Positions 16,261 to 24,146 of a stretch of DNA of 32,500 bases are shown here, in pieces. Position 1 is the first letter of the stretch. Every line of letters starts with the position of its first letter. A model generated the notes under the pieces. The model was given only the letters and a program-made list of their open reading frames with translations, was not told the origin of the DNA and made no database searches. The translations under genes and the position numbers were made by a program. Origin of the DNA: Oscillospiraceae bacterium (lineage in GTDB: Bacteria > Bacillota > Clostridia > Oscillospirales > CAG-272); assembly GCA_015064505.1 (NCBI GenBank), contig SVSB01000031.1, positions 1-32,500 on the forward strand, written 5' to 3'.

Positions 16261-17161
16261 AACCGTTCTCCTTCATATAATTTTTAACTGCCTCAAAAGA
16301 GGGAACGCTTTCTCTTGCGCCGATGCCCATGCACTTCATGGCGGAAACGGCACTGGAGAAGTGACAGCACTTTTCAAAGCCGAAGCCGTATGCAAGTGCC
16401 GCCGCAAAGGCGCCGTGGAACACGTCGCCGGAGCCGTTGGAATCCACTACCTCGGCGGGGTAGATGGGATAGGAAATAAGCTTATCTCCATCGTAAAGGA
16501 TGCCGCCGCGTTTTCCCTGAGTGACCACTACCACCTCCGGGTGATAGGTGTCAAAAAGCTTCTTTGCCGCATCCTCTGCGGTCTTTTCTCCCGTGTGGCC
16601 CATGGCAAACTCCTCGGAGGGGATCATAATATCCGTTTCCGCAAGAAGTCTTTCCACGTTGGGGTAAAGTCCGCCGCAATCGTAAAGCACCTTGGTGCCG
16701 TTCCCATGGGCGTGCTTTGCCGCCTCTACCGCCGCTTCAAGCTCGTTGCCGTCTACCATAAGGATATCCGCCTCCGCAACGGCGCCCCGCTGTGCTTCCG
16801 TAAGCTGAAGGGGAGGAAGATCGCCCTTATCGAACACGCAGGTGCGGCTGGTGCTTTCCGCAGACAACCAAATAACGGAGGTAAAGGAGCGGTAACCGCT
16901 CTTTATCTCGATATTAGCAGTACAAACGCCGTACTTTTCAAAATCCTTTTTAAGGAAAAGTCCGCCGTTATCGTCCGAGAGAACGCCGATATAGCCTGCG
17001 CTTACTCCCAGTTTAGAAACGGCAACAAGCCCCGTTGCTACGGGGCCGCCGCCGGCTACCTTGGTGGAGGTAGCACGCATTTTCGTATCTTCCGTGGGAT
17101 ATCTGGGCACGTTTATAAGCGTATCGGCAACACAGGCGCCGATACCGACTATCTTTGCCAT
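16250..17161 (-). CDS. PfkB-family sugar kinase
   Basis: A 303-residue ribokinase-fold enzyme. The N-terminal sugar-binding signature AGGGPVATGLVAVSKLG (about residues 36-52) and the ATP/catalytic motif DSNGSGDVFHGAFAAAL (base Asp246) are intact. Its place between a class II aldolase and an IolB-like isomerase resembles the IolB-IolC-IolJ order, where the kinase makes the aldolase substrate, but its N-terminus is not clearly IolC-like; sulfofructose or deoxyketo-sugar-acid kinases are alternatives. Its ATG shares one base with the aldolase stop (TAATG), so the two are coupled. Confidence 0.88.
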   Translation of the reverse strand: MAKIVGIGACVADTLINVPRYPTEDTKMRATSTKVAGGGPVATGLVAVSKLGVSAGYIGVLSDDNGGLFLKKDFEKYGVCTANIEIKSGYRSFTSVIWLSAESTSRTCVFDKGDLPPLQLTEAQRGAVAEADILMVDGNELEAAVEAAKHAHGNGTKVLYDCGGLYPNVERLLAETDIMIPSEEFAMGHTGEKTAEDAAKKLFDTYHPEVVVVTQGKRGGILYDGDKLISYPIYPAEVVDSNGSGDVFHGAFAAALAYGFGFEKCCHFSSAVSAMKCMGIGARESVPSFEAVKNYMKENGYEL

Positions 17162-18003
17162 TATTCTGCCTTTCCGTCAGCGGAAACAAGCTTTATTCTG
17201 CTGACACAGAATTCCTTTACAGCCTCTATAGGCTTCTTCATAAAGTTATCTATTGCAACGATACGCTCGGGAGCGTCAAGCTGCTCCTTGCAGCAATCAA
17301 GGAACGCGTAGCAGATATCCGTTGCAAAGTTCATCTTGCGGATGCCCGCCTTAACTGCCTTCTTTATCTCCTCGTCGGGAACGCCGCTTCCGCCGTGAAG
17401 CACGAGAGCGGTGTTGTTCGTTGCCTCGCGGATGGCCTTGATGCGCTCGATATCAAGCTTGGGAGGCTTTTTGTATCTGCCGTGAGCAGTACCTACGGCA
17501 ACCGCAAGGCAGATAACGCCCGTTTCCTCAACGAAACGCTTAGCGTCCTCGGGGGTGGTGAACTCGTCCATATCCTCGTCCTTGGTGGTACCAACGTGAC
17601 CGAGCTCGCCCTCTACCTGCACGTCAACCAGCTTGCAGGTGTCTGCAACTCTCTTGGTGAGTGCGATATTCTCCTCAAAGGGGAGGGTGGATCCGTCAAG
17701 CATTATGCCTGTAGCGCCCCAGCGGAGAGAACGGGTGGTTTCAAGCTCCGAGGGACCGTGGTCCAGATGGAAGCATACGGGCACGGTTGCCTTTGCCGCC
17801 GCCGCAAGAATAACGGGGGAGAGGAAGTATCCGCACTCCTCCTTCATAAGGCGGGGATAAACCTGCATAATGATGGGAGCGCGCATTTCCTCGGCGGCCT
17901 TGAGCACGCCCATTACGGTCTCCATATTATATACGTTGAAGGCGGGAACGCAGTAGCCGCCCTTTTCCGCATCGGCAAGTATCTTCTTAAGACTTACAAG
18001 CAT
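17161..18003 (-). CDS. Class II aldolase (fructose-bisphosphate/IolJ family)
   Basis: A 280-residue zinc-dependent aldolase that should cleave a phosphorylated ketose or keto acid to give dihydroxyacetone phosphate. HLDHG (Asp81-His82) is the base and zinc site, GTAHG (His174) and LHGGSGVP (His203) give the other zinc ligands and phosphate loop, and KMNFATD (Asn225, Asp229) binds the second phosphate. This size fits FbaA, GatY/KbaY or IolJ. The adjacent kinase and IolB-like gene favour an IolJ-type or related ketose-phosphate substrate. The start overlaps the iron-sulfur gene end by 10 bp. Confidence 0.9.
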   Translation of the reverse strand: MLVSLKKILADAEKGGYCVPAFNVYNMETVMGVLKAAEEMRAPIIMQVYPRLMKEECGYFLSPVILAAAAKATVPVCFHLDHGPSELETTRSLRWGATGIMLDGSTLPFEENIALTKRVADTCKLVDVQVEGELGHVGTTKDEDMDEFTTPEDAKRFVEETGVICLAVAVGTAHGRYKKPPKLDIERIKAIREATNNTALVLHGGSGVPDEEIKKAVKAGIRKMNFATDICYAFLDCCKEQLDAPERIVAIDNFMKKPIEAVKEFCVSRIKLVSADGKAE

Positions 18004-19088
18004 TGAAGCACTGCCTCCTCGATGGTGAGAAGCTCAAAGCCCTCGGGCTTTGTTGCCTCAAGCGCAAGATACTCTGCGGTATCTGCGGTAACCATAAGCT
18101 TGCCGCCCATGTTACGGCAGTCTACCCAACGCTTTGCGGCCATACCGTTAACGGTTGCGGGCATATACTCTGCCATGATCTTCTGACCTGCAAGAACGGT
18201 TGCCTTGCCGATGAGAAGCATATCGCAAAGCTCACCGCAAGCGGAAAGAACCTTTCTTGCGCTTACGGTATCCTCGATGCCGCGGGTAAGAGCCGCAGGA
18301 TCCTGGAAGGTGTACTTCTTATCACCCTTCTTTACGTTAAGAGCCTTTGCATCAATAAGCTCCGCGATATATGCGGGGAAGCTTGCAAGAGAAGCGGCAC
18401 ACTCTATGCCAAGCTCCTTTGCCTCCTGCATAGCGGTCTTCGCATCGCCTGCATCGTAGAATACTACCTTCTTGTATTCGCCGTAGGTCTTTGCGGCTGC
18501 CTCCATGCAATCTCTTGCTTCCTTAACGTCGCCGCAGAGGAAGTAAAGAGTTCTGCCGCTTACGGGCTCGTTTGCAAGAACGGTAAAGTCAACGCCTGCC
18601 TTCTCAAGAAGGGCAATAGCCTTTGCGGCGTTCTTCTTGCCGCCGTGGCGGGCATCCTCACCGATATAGAACAGAACGTCGGTCTTTGCCGCGTGCTTTG
18701 CGGCAGCGGCTGCGAAATCCTCATTCTCCTCCTCGGCGCCGTAGATGCTGCCGTTTGCGGCAAACTTCTCAAGCATGGGAGTGATATAAGCGGGGGTTCT
18801 GCCCGCAAGAACGATCTCGCGGCGGGCGTCACGTGCGAAGATGACGGGATCCCAACCGGTTGCGCAGTCCTCGGTGCAAGCTCCGCAAAGAGCGCACTCG
18901 TAAACGTTATCTGCGATATCGTTATCAAGCTCGGCGGCGCCGCGCATTACGATGGAAAGGGAAAGTGCTCTTGCACGGGCGGTGTTTCTCTCCTGACCCG
19001 TAACGTTACCGATGGGGCATATATGGCGGCACATCCAGCAGAAGCGGCAAGCGTCTGCGGTCTCGCGACATTTGTTAGAAAATTGCAT
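17994..19088 (-). CDS. Iron-sulfur electron-transfer protein with degenerate CCG domain
   Basis: The 364-residue protein begins with two 4Fe-4S motifs: Cys14, Cys17, Cys20, Cys24 (CRFCWMCRHICP) and Cys65, Cys68, Cys71, Cys75 (CALCGACTEDC). This is the GlpC/LldE/HdrD-like layout. The rest aligns loosely with CCG domains, but the usual HDPC has become QDPAA (in KKYTFQDPAALTRG) and no CCGxGG is present. So it can carry electrons but probably lacks the usual noncubane-cluster active site. It follows the FAD oxidase by 15 bp and overlaps the aldolase gene. It probably passes electrons from the oxidase to the fused ETF. Confidence 0.88.
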   Translation of the reverse strand: MQFSNKCRETADACRFCWMCRHICPIGNVTGQERNTARARALSLSIVMRGAAELDNDIADNVYECALCGACTEDCATGWDPVIFARDARREIVLAGRTPAYITPMLEKFAANGSIYGAEEENEDFAAAAAKHAAKTDVLFYIGEDARHGGKKNAAKAIALLEKAGVDFTVLANEPVSGRTLYFLCGDVKEARDCMEAAAKTYGEYKKVVFYDAGDAKTAMQEAKELGIECAASLASFPAYIAELIDAKALNVKKGDKKYTFQDPAALTRGIEDTVSARKVLSACGELCDMLLIGKATVLAGQKIMAEYMPATVNGMAAKRWVDCRNMGGKLMVTADTAEYLALEATKPEGFELLTIEEAVLQCL

Positions 19089-19103
19089 TATCTCTTCCTC
19101 CTA

Positions 19104-20528
19104 TTATAATCCAAGCTTGAAGGGGTTCATGATTCCGTTGGGGTCAAGCTCTTTCTTAAGTCCCTCAAATACCTTCATTGCGGGACCGTACTGCTCCTTC
19201 ATAAGGCGGCCGAGCTTGATACCTACGCCGTGGTGGTCGTTTACTACGCCGCCGTTGGCAATAGCGGTGCGAACGCCGCAGTTCCATACTGCGTTATGGA
19301 GGCGCATAGCCTCGTGGGGATCCTGGGGAACGTCCTTACCGTCGATAATGAAGCGGTCGTAAACCATTGCACCCCACTCATACCAGTGAGAGAAGTGAGC
19401 GATGAACTTTGCCTGAGGGAAGTTGGTTTCAATGGCTTCCTTCATTGCCCAGTAGATCTTCTCGATCTTTCCGAAGGGAGCGATGGTATCCATGGTACCG
19501 AACATCTGGGGGAGGTCCATCATATTGCCGGGATAGAAGAAGGTGATCTTCTCCTTCCACCACTTCTCGCCGTACTCGGAGCCAAGGTCCTCGGCACCGT
19601 ACTTGGCAAAGGTCTTGAGAAGGATCTTCTCCTCAAGAGCAACCATCTCGCTATCGCCCTCGATAGCAACGTTCATAAACGCGCCGTCGCGCTCAACGCC
19701 GACGATCTTCTTGATAAGAGAAGCGGTTTCTGCGGGGTCGTAAAGACGCATTACGCTGGGCTTGAACTTCTGGAGAAGCTCGCGGGCAGCGGTGAACGCA
19801 TCGGTCATATTGTGGAACAGGAAGCCGCGGAAGCGTCTTTCCTCGGGGATATCGTAAACGCGCATCTGCGCCTTGGTCATAATACCGAGAGTACCCTCAC
19901 TACCGATGAAGATCTGGTTAAGGTCGGGACCTGCGGCGTGCTTGGGAGCGGGAGAGGTCTCGATGATGGTACCGTCGGGAAGAACGACCTCCATTCCCAG
20001 AACCATATCGTCGATCTTTCCGTACTTGGTGGAGGAAACGCCGATACCGCGGTGAGCAAGGAAGCCGCCGACGGTGGAGCAGGTAAGAGAGGAGGGATAG
20101 TGCATGGTTGCGTATCCGCGCTCGTTTGCAACCCACTCCAGGTGCTTATAGATGGTACCGGTGCCGCACTCTATGTACATGCCCTGCTCGTTGAAATCGT
20201 AGATCTGATTCATACGCTTGGTATCAAGAACGATACCGCCGTTTACGGGGATGGCACCGCCCTGGGTTCCGCCGCCGCCGCCCCAGGTGGTTACGGGAAT
20301 TCTGTAGTAGTTTGCGATCTTAAGAACTGCGGAGCACTCCTTTGCATCCTTGGGGGATACGACCACGTCTGCCTCGGGCATACGGAGTCCGCGGTCTGCC
20401 CACATACGGGAAAGCCAGAAGTAGTCAACTCCGTGGGTGAGCTTGTCGATCTCACGGGTGGAGCAGTTCTCTCTGCCAACCGCGTCCTCAAGCTCGGAAA
20501 GAATTTGTGTGAAAAGGAAGTCTGTCAT
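19104..20528 (-). CDS. FAD-linked oxidase of the GlcD/VAO family
   Basis: The 474-residue flavoprotein has the FAD-binding PP-loop domain (about residues 45-225: TTWGGGGGTQGGAIPVNGG, MHYPSSLTCSTVGGFLAH, GMEVVLPDGTII) and a C-terminal half ending LDPNGIMNPFKLGL. A His-His pair in VNDHHGVGIKLG (about His432-His433) resembles the active site of alkylglycerone-phosphate synthase and D-lactate dehydrogenase relatives. The family oxidises 2-hydroxy acids, or in that relative does non-redox chemistry. Paired with the Fe-S protein and ETF, it should be a dehydrogenase of a hydroxy acid or sugar acid. Start and RBS lie 11 bp from the isomerase-like stop. Confidence 0.9.
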   Translation of the reverse strand: MTDFLFTQILSELEDAVGRENCSTREIDKLTHGVDYFWLSRMWADRGLRMPEADVVVSPKDAKECSAVLKIANYYRIPVTTWGGGGGTQGGAIPVNGGIVLDTKRMNQIYDFNEQGMYIECGTGTIYKHLEWVANERGYATMHYPSSLTCSTVGGFLAHRGIGVSSTKYGKIDDMVLGMEVVLPDGTIIETSPAPKHAAGPDLNQIFIGSEGTLGIMTKAQMRVYDIPEERRFRGFLFHNMTDAFTAARELLQKFKPSVMRLYDPAETASLIKKIVGVERDGAFMNVAIEGDSEMVALEEKILLKTFAKYGAEDLGSEYGEKWWKEKITFFYPGNMMDLPQMFGTMDTIAPFGKIEKIYWAMKEAIETNFPQAKFIAHFSHWYEWGAMVYDRFIIDGKDVPQDPHEAMRLHNAVWNCGVRTAIANGGVVNDHHGVGIKLGRLMKEQYGPAMKVFEGLKKELDPNGIMNPFKLGL

Positions 20529-20539
20529 TTTTTATCTCC

Positions 20540-21937
20540 TTATTTGATATCCATAGGATCATTTTTGATGAGGGGAACGTACTTGCAGAATTCCGCAAGC
20601 TCGGCGGTGTAATCGCCTTCGATCTCTACGCAGTGGTGAATGTAGGGACCGTCGATAAGCTTATCCTCCCACTTTTTGAGGGAGTCGAACTCTGCCCAGA
20701 GGTAAGTACCGAAGGTGTAGGGGCCGTCAACGGACTTGCAGGTGCCGTTAAGCAGGCTGTAGTTGCCGTTATCCTGGTCAAGACGGGCAACGGTGTAGGA
20801 GCCGTCCTTTACGCGGAACCACTGGCGCATATTAACGTTCTTTGCCTTACTTTCGGGGTGCTTTAAGCTGTAAGCAAAGGGTCCGCAGTGCCAGAGAAGC
20901 TCGCCGTTCTTATTTTCGGGATGGCGGACGGTGAACTCACCGAAGAAGGGAATCTTTCTGCCCCTTGCGGCGGCGGAAAGAAGCACCATGGTAATAGCGC
21001 CGTGCATATCGCTTTCACAGCTGATTATGTAGCCCATATCCGCAAGCACGCTGTAAGCGGTGCAGGGCATAGCGCCCACCGCAAGCTGCATTGCGGTCCA
21101 GCACTCGGCGGATACGGCGCTTACCTTGTACTCCGCAAAGATCTCCTCGTAAAGCAGAACGAAGGCGTATACCTTCTCAAGGAGAGGGGGAGTAAGATCG
21201 TCCATCTCGTAACGGGAAGCAAGAAGAGCCGCGCCCTCCTTAAGCTTTTCCTTCTCCGTTTCAAGAATGCGATTGTACTTATCAACTACAACGCCGATGT
21301 TGATGGGGAAGGTGCGGATATCGAACTTCTGCATAAGCTCGCCCTCGTTGAAGATAACGGAGCAGAAGGGACGGGGACGAAGACCTACCTGAGCGATCTT
21401 GAGATCACGGAAGTTCTTTACCATGCAGGTAACGCTTGTGAAGCGGTCGAAATCGCGCTTGAACTCCGCGCTGTCCACGGTGCAGGTCTCAATATGAGAG
21501 AAGGGCACGTTGCGGCGCTGAAGCATACGGCTTACGCCGAAGATGCCGCACTGGCTGTCCGTATAGCGAAGGCCGTCCTCGCAGAAGGTATCGTCAAGGG
21601 GAGCCCAGATGCAGGTGGGTACCTTAAGTGCGGCTGCCACCTCGCCTATTGCCTCCTCGTTTCCGAAGTTGGCGTTGATGAACAGCACGCCGTCCACCTT
21701 TTCCTTCTTGAAGCGGTCGATGATGAACTCCGCATCGTCGAAATTGATCATAACGTTGACGGGATTAACGCCCTCGATGTCAACGAACTCCGTAAGCTCA
21801 TCTGTAAAATGTGCTTTGATATAGTCGGTTATTTCCCTGCCGCGCTTTTCCGCAAATTCCCAGTTGAAGATACCGGGACGGGGAGTTACGTCGCGTCTTA
21901 CGGGAACGATACCGAGCTTTATCTTGTAAGAAAGCAT
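20540..21937 (-). CDS. L-fucose/L-arabinose isomerase-like protein
   Basis: The 465-residue protein resembles the fucose/arabinose isomerase superfamily, which interconverts an aldose and a ketose at a divalent metal. Recognisable parts are the N-terminal substrate fold (LGIVPVRRDVTPRPG, VDGVLFINANFGNEEA), the middle part (LKIAQVGLRPRPF), VSAECWTAMQ and the metal-near CESDMHGAITMVLL. Related proteins include plain hydrolases or isomerases of unknown substrate, so an exact reaction is not claimed. It is the first gene of the operon, with GGAGG before ATG, a promoter at 21971-21999 and a divergent AraC gene. Confidence 0.85.
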   Translation of the reverse strand: MLSYKIKLGIVPVRRDVTPRPGIFNWEFAEKRGREITDYIKAHFTDELTEFVDIEGVNPVNVMINFDDAEFIIDRFKKEKVDGVLFINANFGNEEAIGEVAAALKVPTCIWAPLDDTFCEDGLRYTDSQCGIFGVSRMLQRRNVPFSHIETCTVDSAEFKRDFDRFTSVTCMVKNFRDLKIAQVGLRPRPFCSVIFNEGELMQKFDIRTFPINIGVVVDKYNRILETEKEKLKEGAALLASRYEMDDLTPPLLEKVYAFVLLYEEIFAEYKVSAVSAECWTAMQLAVGAMPCTAYSVLADMGYIISCESDMHGAITMVLLSAAARGRKIPFFGEFTVRHPENKNGELLWHCGPFAYSLKHPESKAKNVNMRQWFRVKDGSYTVARLDQDNGNYSLLNGTCKSVDGPYTFGTYLWAEFDSLKKWEDKLIDGPYIHHCVEIEGDYTAELAEFCKYVPLIKNDPMDIK

Positions 21938-21970
21938 AGGTATACCTCCACAAAAATTTTATCTGATTCT

Positions 21971-21999
21971 ATTGTAATCCAAAGCCTTCCGTGATACAA
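21971..21999 (-). promoter_or_regulatory. Promoter of the six-gene catabolic operon
   Basis: On the minus strand TTGTAT (21994-21999) and TACAAT (21971-21976) are 17 bp apart, about 35 bp before the start codon. The shared gap to the AraC gene also holds two TCGACG boxes (22008 and 22029 area) that may be activator half-sites. Confidence 0.6.
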
Positions 22000-22049
22000 T
22001 GTATTCATCGACGAAACGATTGTAAAATTCGACGGTTTTTGAGGTAATT

Positions 22050-22883
22050 ATGTCCGAAAGAAAGCTTCCCTTCACCGCTCTTGCCAAGGCAAGCTTCAAC
22101 ATTTGCTCCGTGGCGGCGGTCACGCGCAGATGGGATTTTGAGAACAGAAACAACTATCTTGCTGAGGGCAGACACGAAAATATCCTTTCCTATACCCTCC
22201 ACGGCGCGAAAAACATCTATACCCCCGACAGCTACGAGCCGTTTATTTCCTTTGCGGAGCCCGGCGCCGTCTTTATCGGAGAGGGAGCACGGTATCTTTC
22301 CGAAACGGTATATAAGGAGGGCGAGGAGATGGGGCAGACCATCTGCGTGCGCTTCCGCCTTACGGACGAGTACGGAGGTATTATAAAGCCCACGGGAACG
22401 CCCCTTCACTTCCCCGATGATAAAAGCGGAACGCTTCTCCACCGCTTTGAGCAGCTTTTTGATTGCTATATCCGCGCAAATTCCTCCCCCGCGGAGCTTA
22501 AATGCCTTTGCTATTCCCTGCTCTGCGAGCTTTTCCGACGCACGGAGGCGGCAACGCGGGCAAACGAATTCAGGAACATTCTCCCCGCCATCACCGCCCT
22601 TGAGGAAAACCCCGCCGCCGATATGCCCGTATCCAAGCTTGCAAAAATGTGCTGGTTGAGCGAAAGCCACTTCAGAGTGCGCTTCAAGCAGTATTCGGGC
22701 GGTCTTTCCCCCGCCGATTACCGCAATAAGCTGCGCATTGACAAAGCCGAAGAGCTGCTTGCATCCTCCCTCTGGACCACCGACCTTATTGCGGAAACCC
22801 TCGGTTTTTACGATACCTCACATTTTTATAAGATATATAAGAAGTTCAAAGGAACCACGCCCAAAGCAAATTTTATCCGATGA
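22050..22883 (+). CDS. AraC-family transcriptional regulator
   Basis: The 277-residue protein ends in a two-motif AraC DNA-binding domain (about residues 180-277): MPVSKLAKMCWLSESHFRVRFKQ and IDKAEELLASS with DLIAETLGFYDTSHFYKIYKKF. The N-terminal half (residues 1-160) is a ligand-sensing domain of cupin type. It is divergent from the catabolic operon, with 112 bp between start codons, so it is the likely sensor-activator for it. A GAGG box precedes the ATG. Substrate of the sensor unknown. Confidence 0.92.
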   Translation: MSERKLPFTALAKASFNICSVAAVTRRWDFENRNNYLAEGRHENILSYTLHGAKNIYTPDSYEPFISFAEPGAVFIGEGARYLSETVYKEGEEMGQTICVRFRLTDEYGGIIKPTGTPLHFPDDKSGTLLHRFEQLFDCYIRANSSPAELKCLCYSLLCELFRRTEAATRANEFRNILPAITALEENPAADMPVSKLAKMCWLSESHFRVRFKQYSGGLSPADYRNKLRIDKAEELLASSLWTTDLIAETLGFYDTSHFYKIYKKFKGTTPKANFIR

Positions 22884-22886
22884 ACA

Positions 22887-23012
22887 GAGGCTCTCCCTCC
22901 GGGAGAGCTGTCAGCTTTGCTGACTGAGAGGGTCTTTATGGCAATCTCTTCGTCATCGCCCTCTCCGCCTCGCAAACTCGGCACCTCTCCCGGAGGGAGA
23001 GGCAGATAACAC
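22887..23012. repeat. CTCTCCC-type hairpin repeats
   Basis: Hairpins CTCTCCC-TCC-GGGAGAG (22891-22907) and CCTCTCCC-GGA-GGGAGAGG (22984-23002), with CAGC-TTT-GCTG between, form an inverted pair around the middle. It separates the AraC and SGNH genes. Similar repeats are common in gut Clostridia. Confidence 0.6.
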
Positions 23013-23049
23013 CTTAATGCTTATTAATCAATAATTCAAAGGAGCCATT

Positions 23050-24015
23050 ATGAAACTCACCACAGAAAACATCAGATCCATCGCCCTGGGCGCACTTCGC
23101 GTTTACGAAGAAAACGGCTACACCGTTCTCCGTCGCTTTACCCCCTATCAGGAGGAGGTGCTTGCGGGACGCAATTTTACTCCCCGTCAGTTCTGCACGG
23201 CAGGCATGAAGCTGGAGTTTATCTGCCCCAAGGGCGAGGTGTTTTTTGAATATCTCGCGCAGGTGGGCGCTAATGCCACGTGCCACGGCGTAGACGCCCT
23301 CTGCGACGGTATTGAAGTCTTCCATTATTATAATACCACCAATAACTACAAGGGCAACGTGTTCTTCACCGTTCCATACGACGGCTGTAAGGTTACGATC
23401 TATCTTTCCCACATAAGCGATATGCGCATCAAAAACCTGAACGTTCCCGAGGGATACGTCCCCGCAAAAAGAAAACGCAAGATACTGATGCTGGGAGATT
23501 CCATTACCCACGGCTTCAACGCGGAGAGACAGTACCTTACTTACGCAAACATCCTCGGCGACCGTCTTGACGCAGAGATACTCAATCAGGGCATCGGCGG
23601 AGATAAGTTCCACGCGCCCAATATCGACCCCGAGCTTCCCTTCGCTCCCGATATTATCACCGTTGCATACGGCACCAACGACTGGGCGGCGGAAATACCC
23701 GAGCTTGCCGAAAAAATAGACGATTATTTTGCAAAGCTCCGCAAAGTCTACCCCGAAACGCCCGTTTTCGCCATCCCTCCCATCTGGCGCGGCAACACCG
23801 ACGGGCTGGTCAAAAACGGCCTTACCCTTGAGGACGTGCGCGACCTCGTCCGCGAGAAGGCGGAAAAATACGGCTGCCTTACCGTTAACAGCGCAAAGCT
23901 CGTTCCCCCCTCGGAGAAGTTCTATATGGACCGCTTCCTGCACCCCAACGACATGGGCTTTATCCTCTACGGCGTGACCCTTGCGGATGTTATTAAAAAG
24001 GAATTAGAGATATAA
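23050..24015 (+). CDS. SGNH/GDSL-family hydrolase (carbohydrate esterase-like)
   Basis: The 321-residue enzyme has an N-terminal jelly-roll-like domain (about residues 1-140) and a C-terminal SGNH hydrolase domain. Motifs are LGDSITHG with Ser151, GIGGD (Gly block), YGTNDW (Asn block) and DRFLHPND with Asp295 and His298. These complete the catalytic set, so the esterase looks active. No signal peptide is visible, so it acts in the cytoplasm, maybe deacylating an imported sugar. It has GGAG before the ATG and lies next to the AraC gene, and a terminator follows, so it may be part of the same regulon. Confidence 0.9.
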   Translation: MKLTTENIRSIALGALRVYEENGYTVLRRFTPYQEEVLAGRNFTPRQFCTAGMKLEFICPKGEVFFEYLAQVGANATCHGVDALCDGIEVFHYYNTTNNYKGNVFFTVPYDGCKVTIYLSHISDMRIKNLNVPEGYVPAKRKRKILMLGDSITHGFNAERQYLTYANILGDRLDAEILNQGIGGDKFHAPNIDPELPFAPDIITVAYGTNDWAAEIPELAEKIDDYFAKLRKVYPETPVFAIPPIWRGNTDGLVKNGLTLEDVRDLVREKAEKYGCLTVNSAKLVPPSEKFYMDRFLHPNDMGFILYGVTLADVIKKELEI

Positions 24016-24041
24016 GGACATAAATTGAAAAAACGATTGAC

Positions 24042-24090
24042 AAAGAGGCTGTATCAAATGCCCGAAAACGGCATTTGATACAGCCTCTTT
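24042..24090. terminator. Strong bidirectional terminator between convergent genes
   Basis: The 21-bp arms 24042-24062 and 24070-24090 pair perfectly around a CGAAAAC loop. It is flanked by the stops of the SGNH gene (24015) and the Asp-box gene (24147), which converge here. Confidence 0.85.
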
Positions 24091-24146
24091 CCAATATTTG
24101 CAGATTTTGCCGTGCCGTAGCTTTAAAGTCCTGCTTTTATTCCCGG

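Noticed and set aside
16250..18003. Naming the kinase and aldolase iolC and iolJ
   Set aside because: Gene order is suggestive, but the kinase N-terminus is not clearly IolC-like and upper inositol genes are absent.
19230..20612. Long plus-strand frames across the catabolic operon (also 15487-16287, 16361-17311, 17155-18006, 18003-19109, 20888-21994)
   Set aside because: All are shadows of minus-strand enzymes with clear motifs and tight operon spacing.
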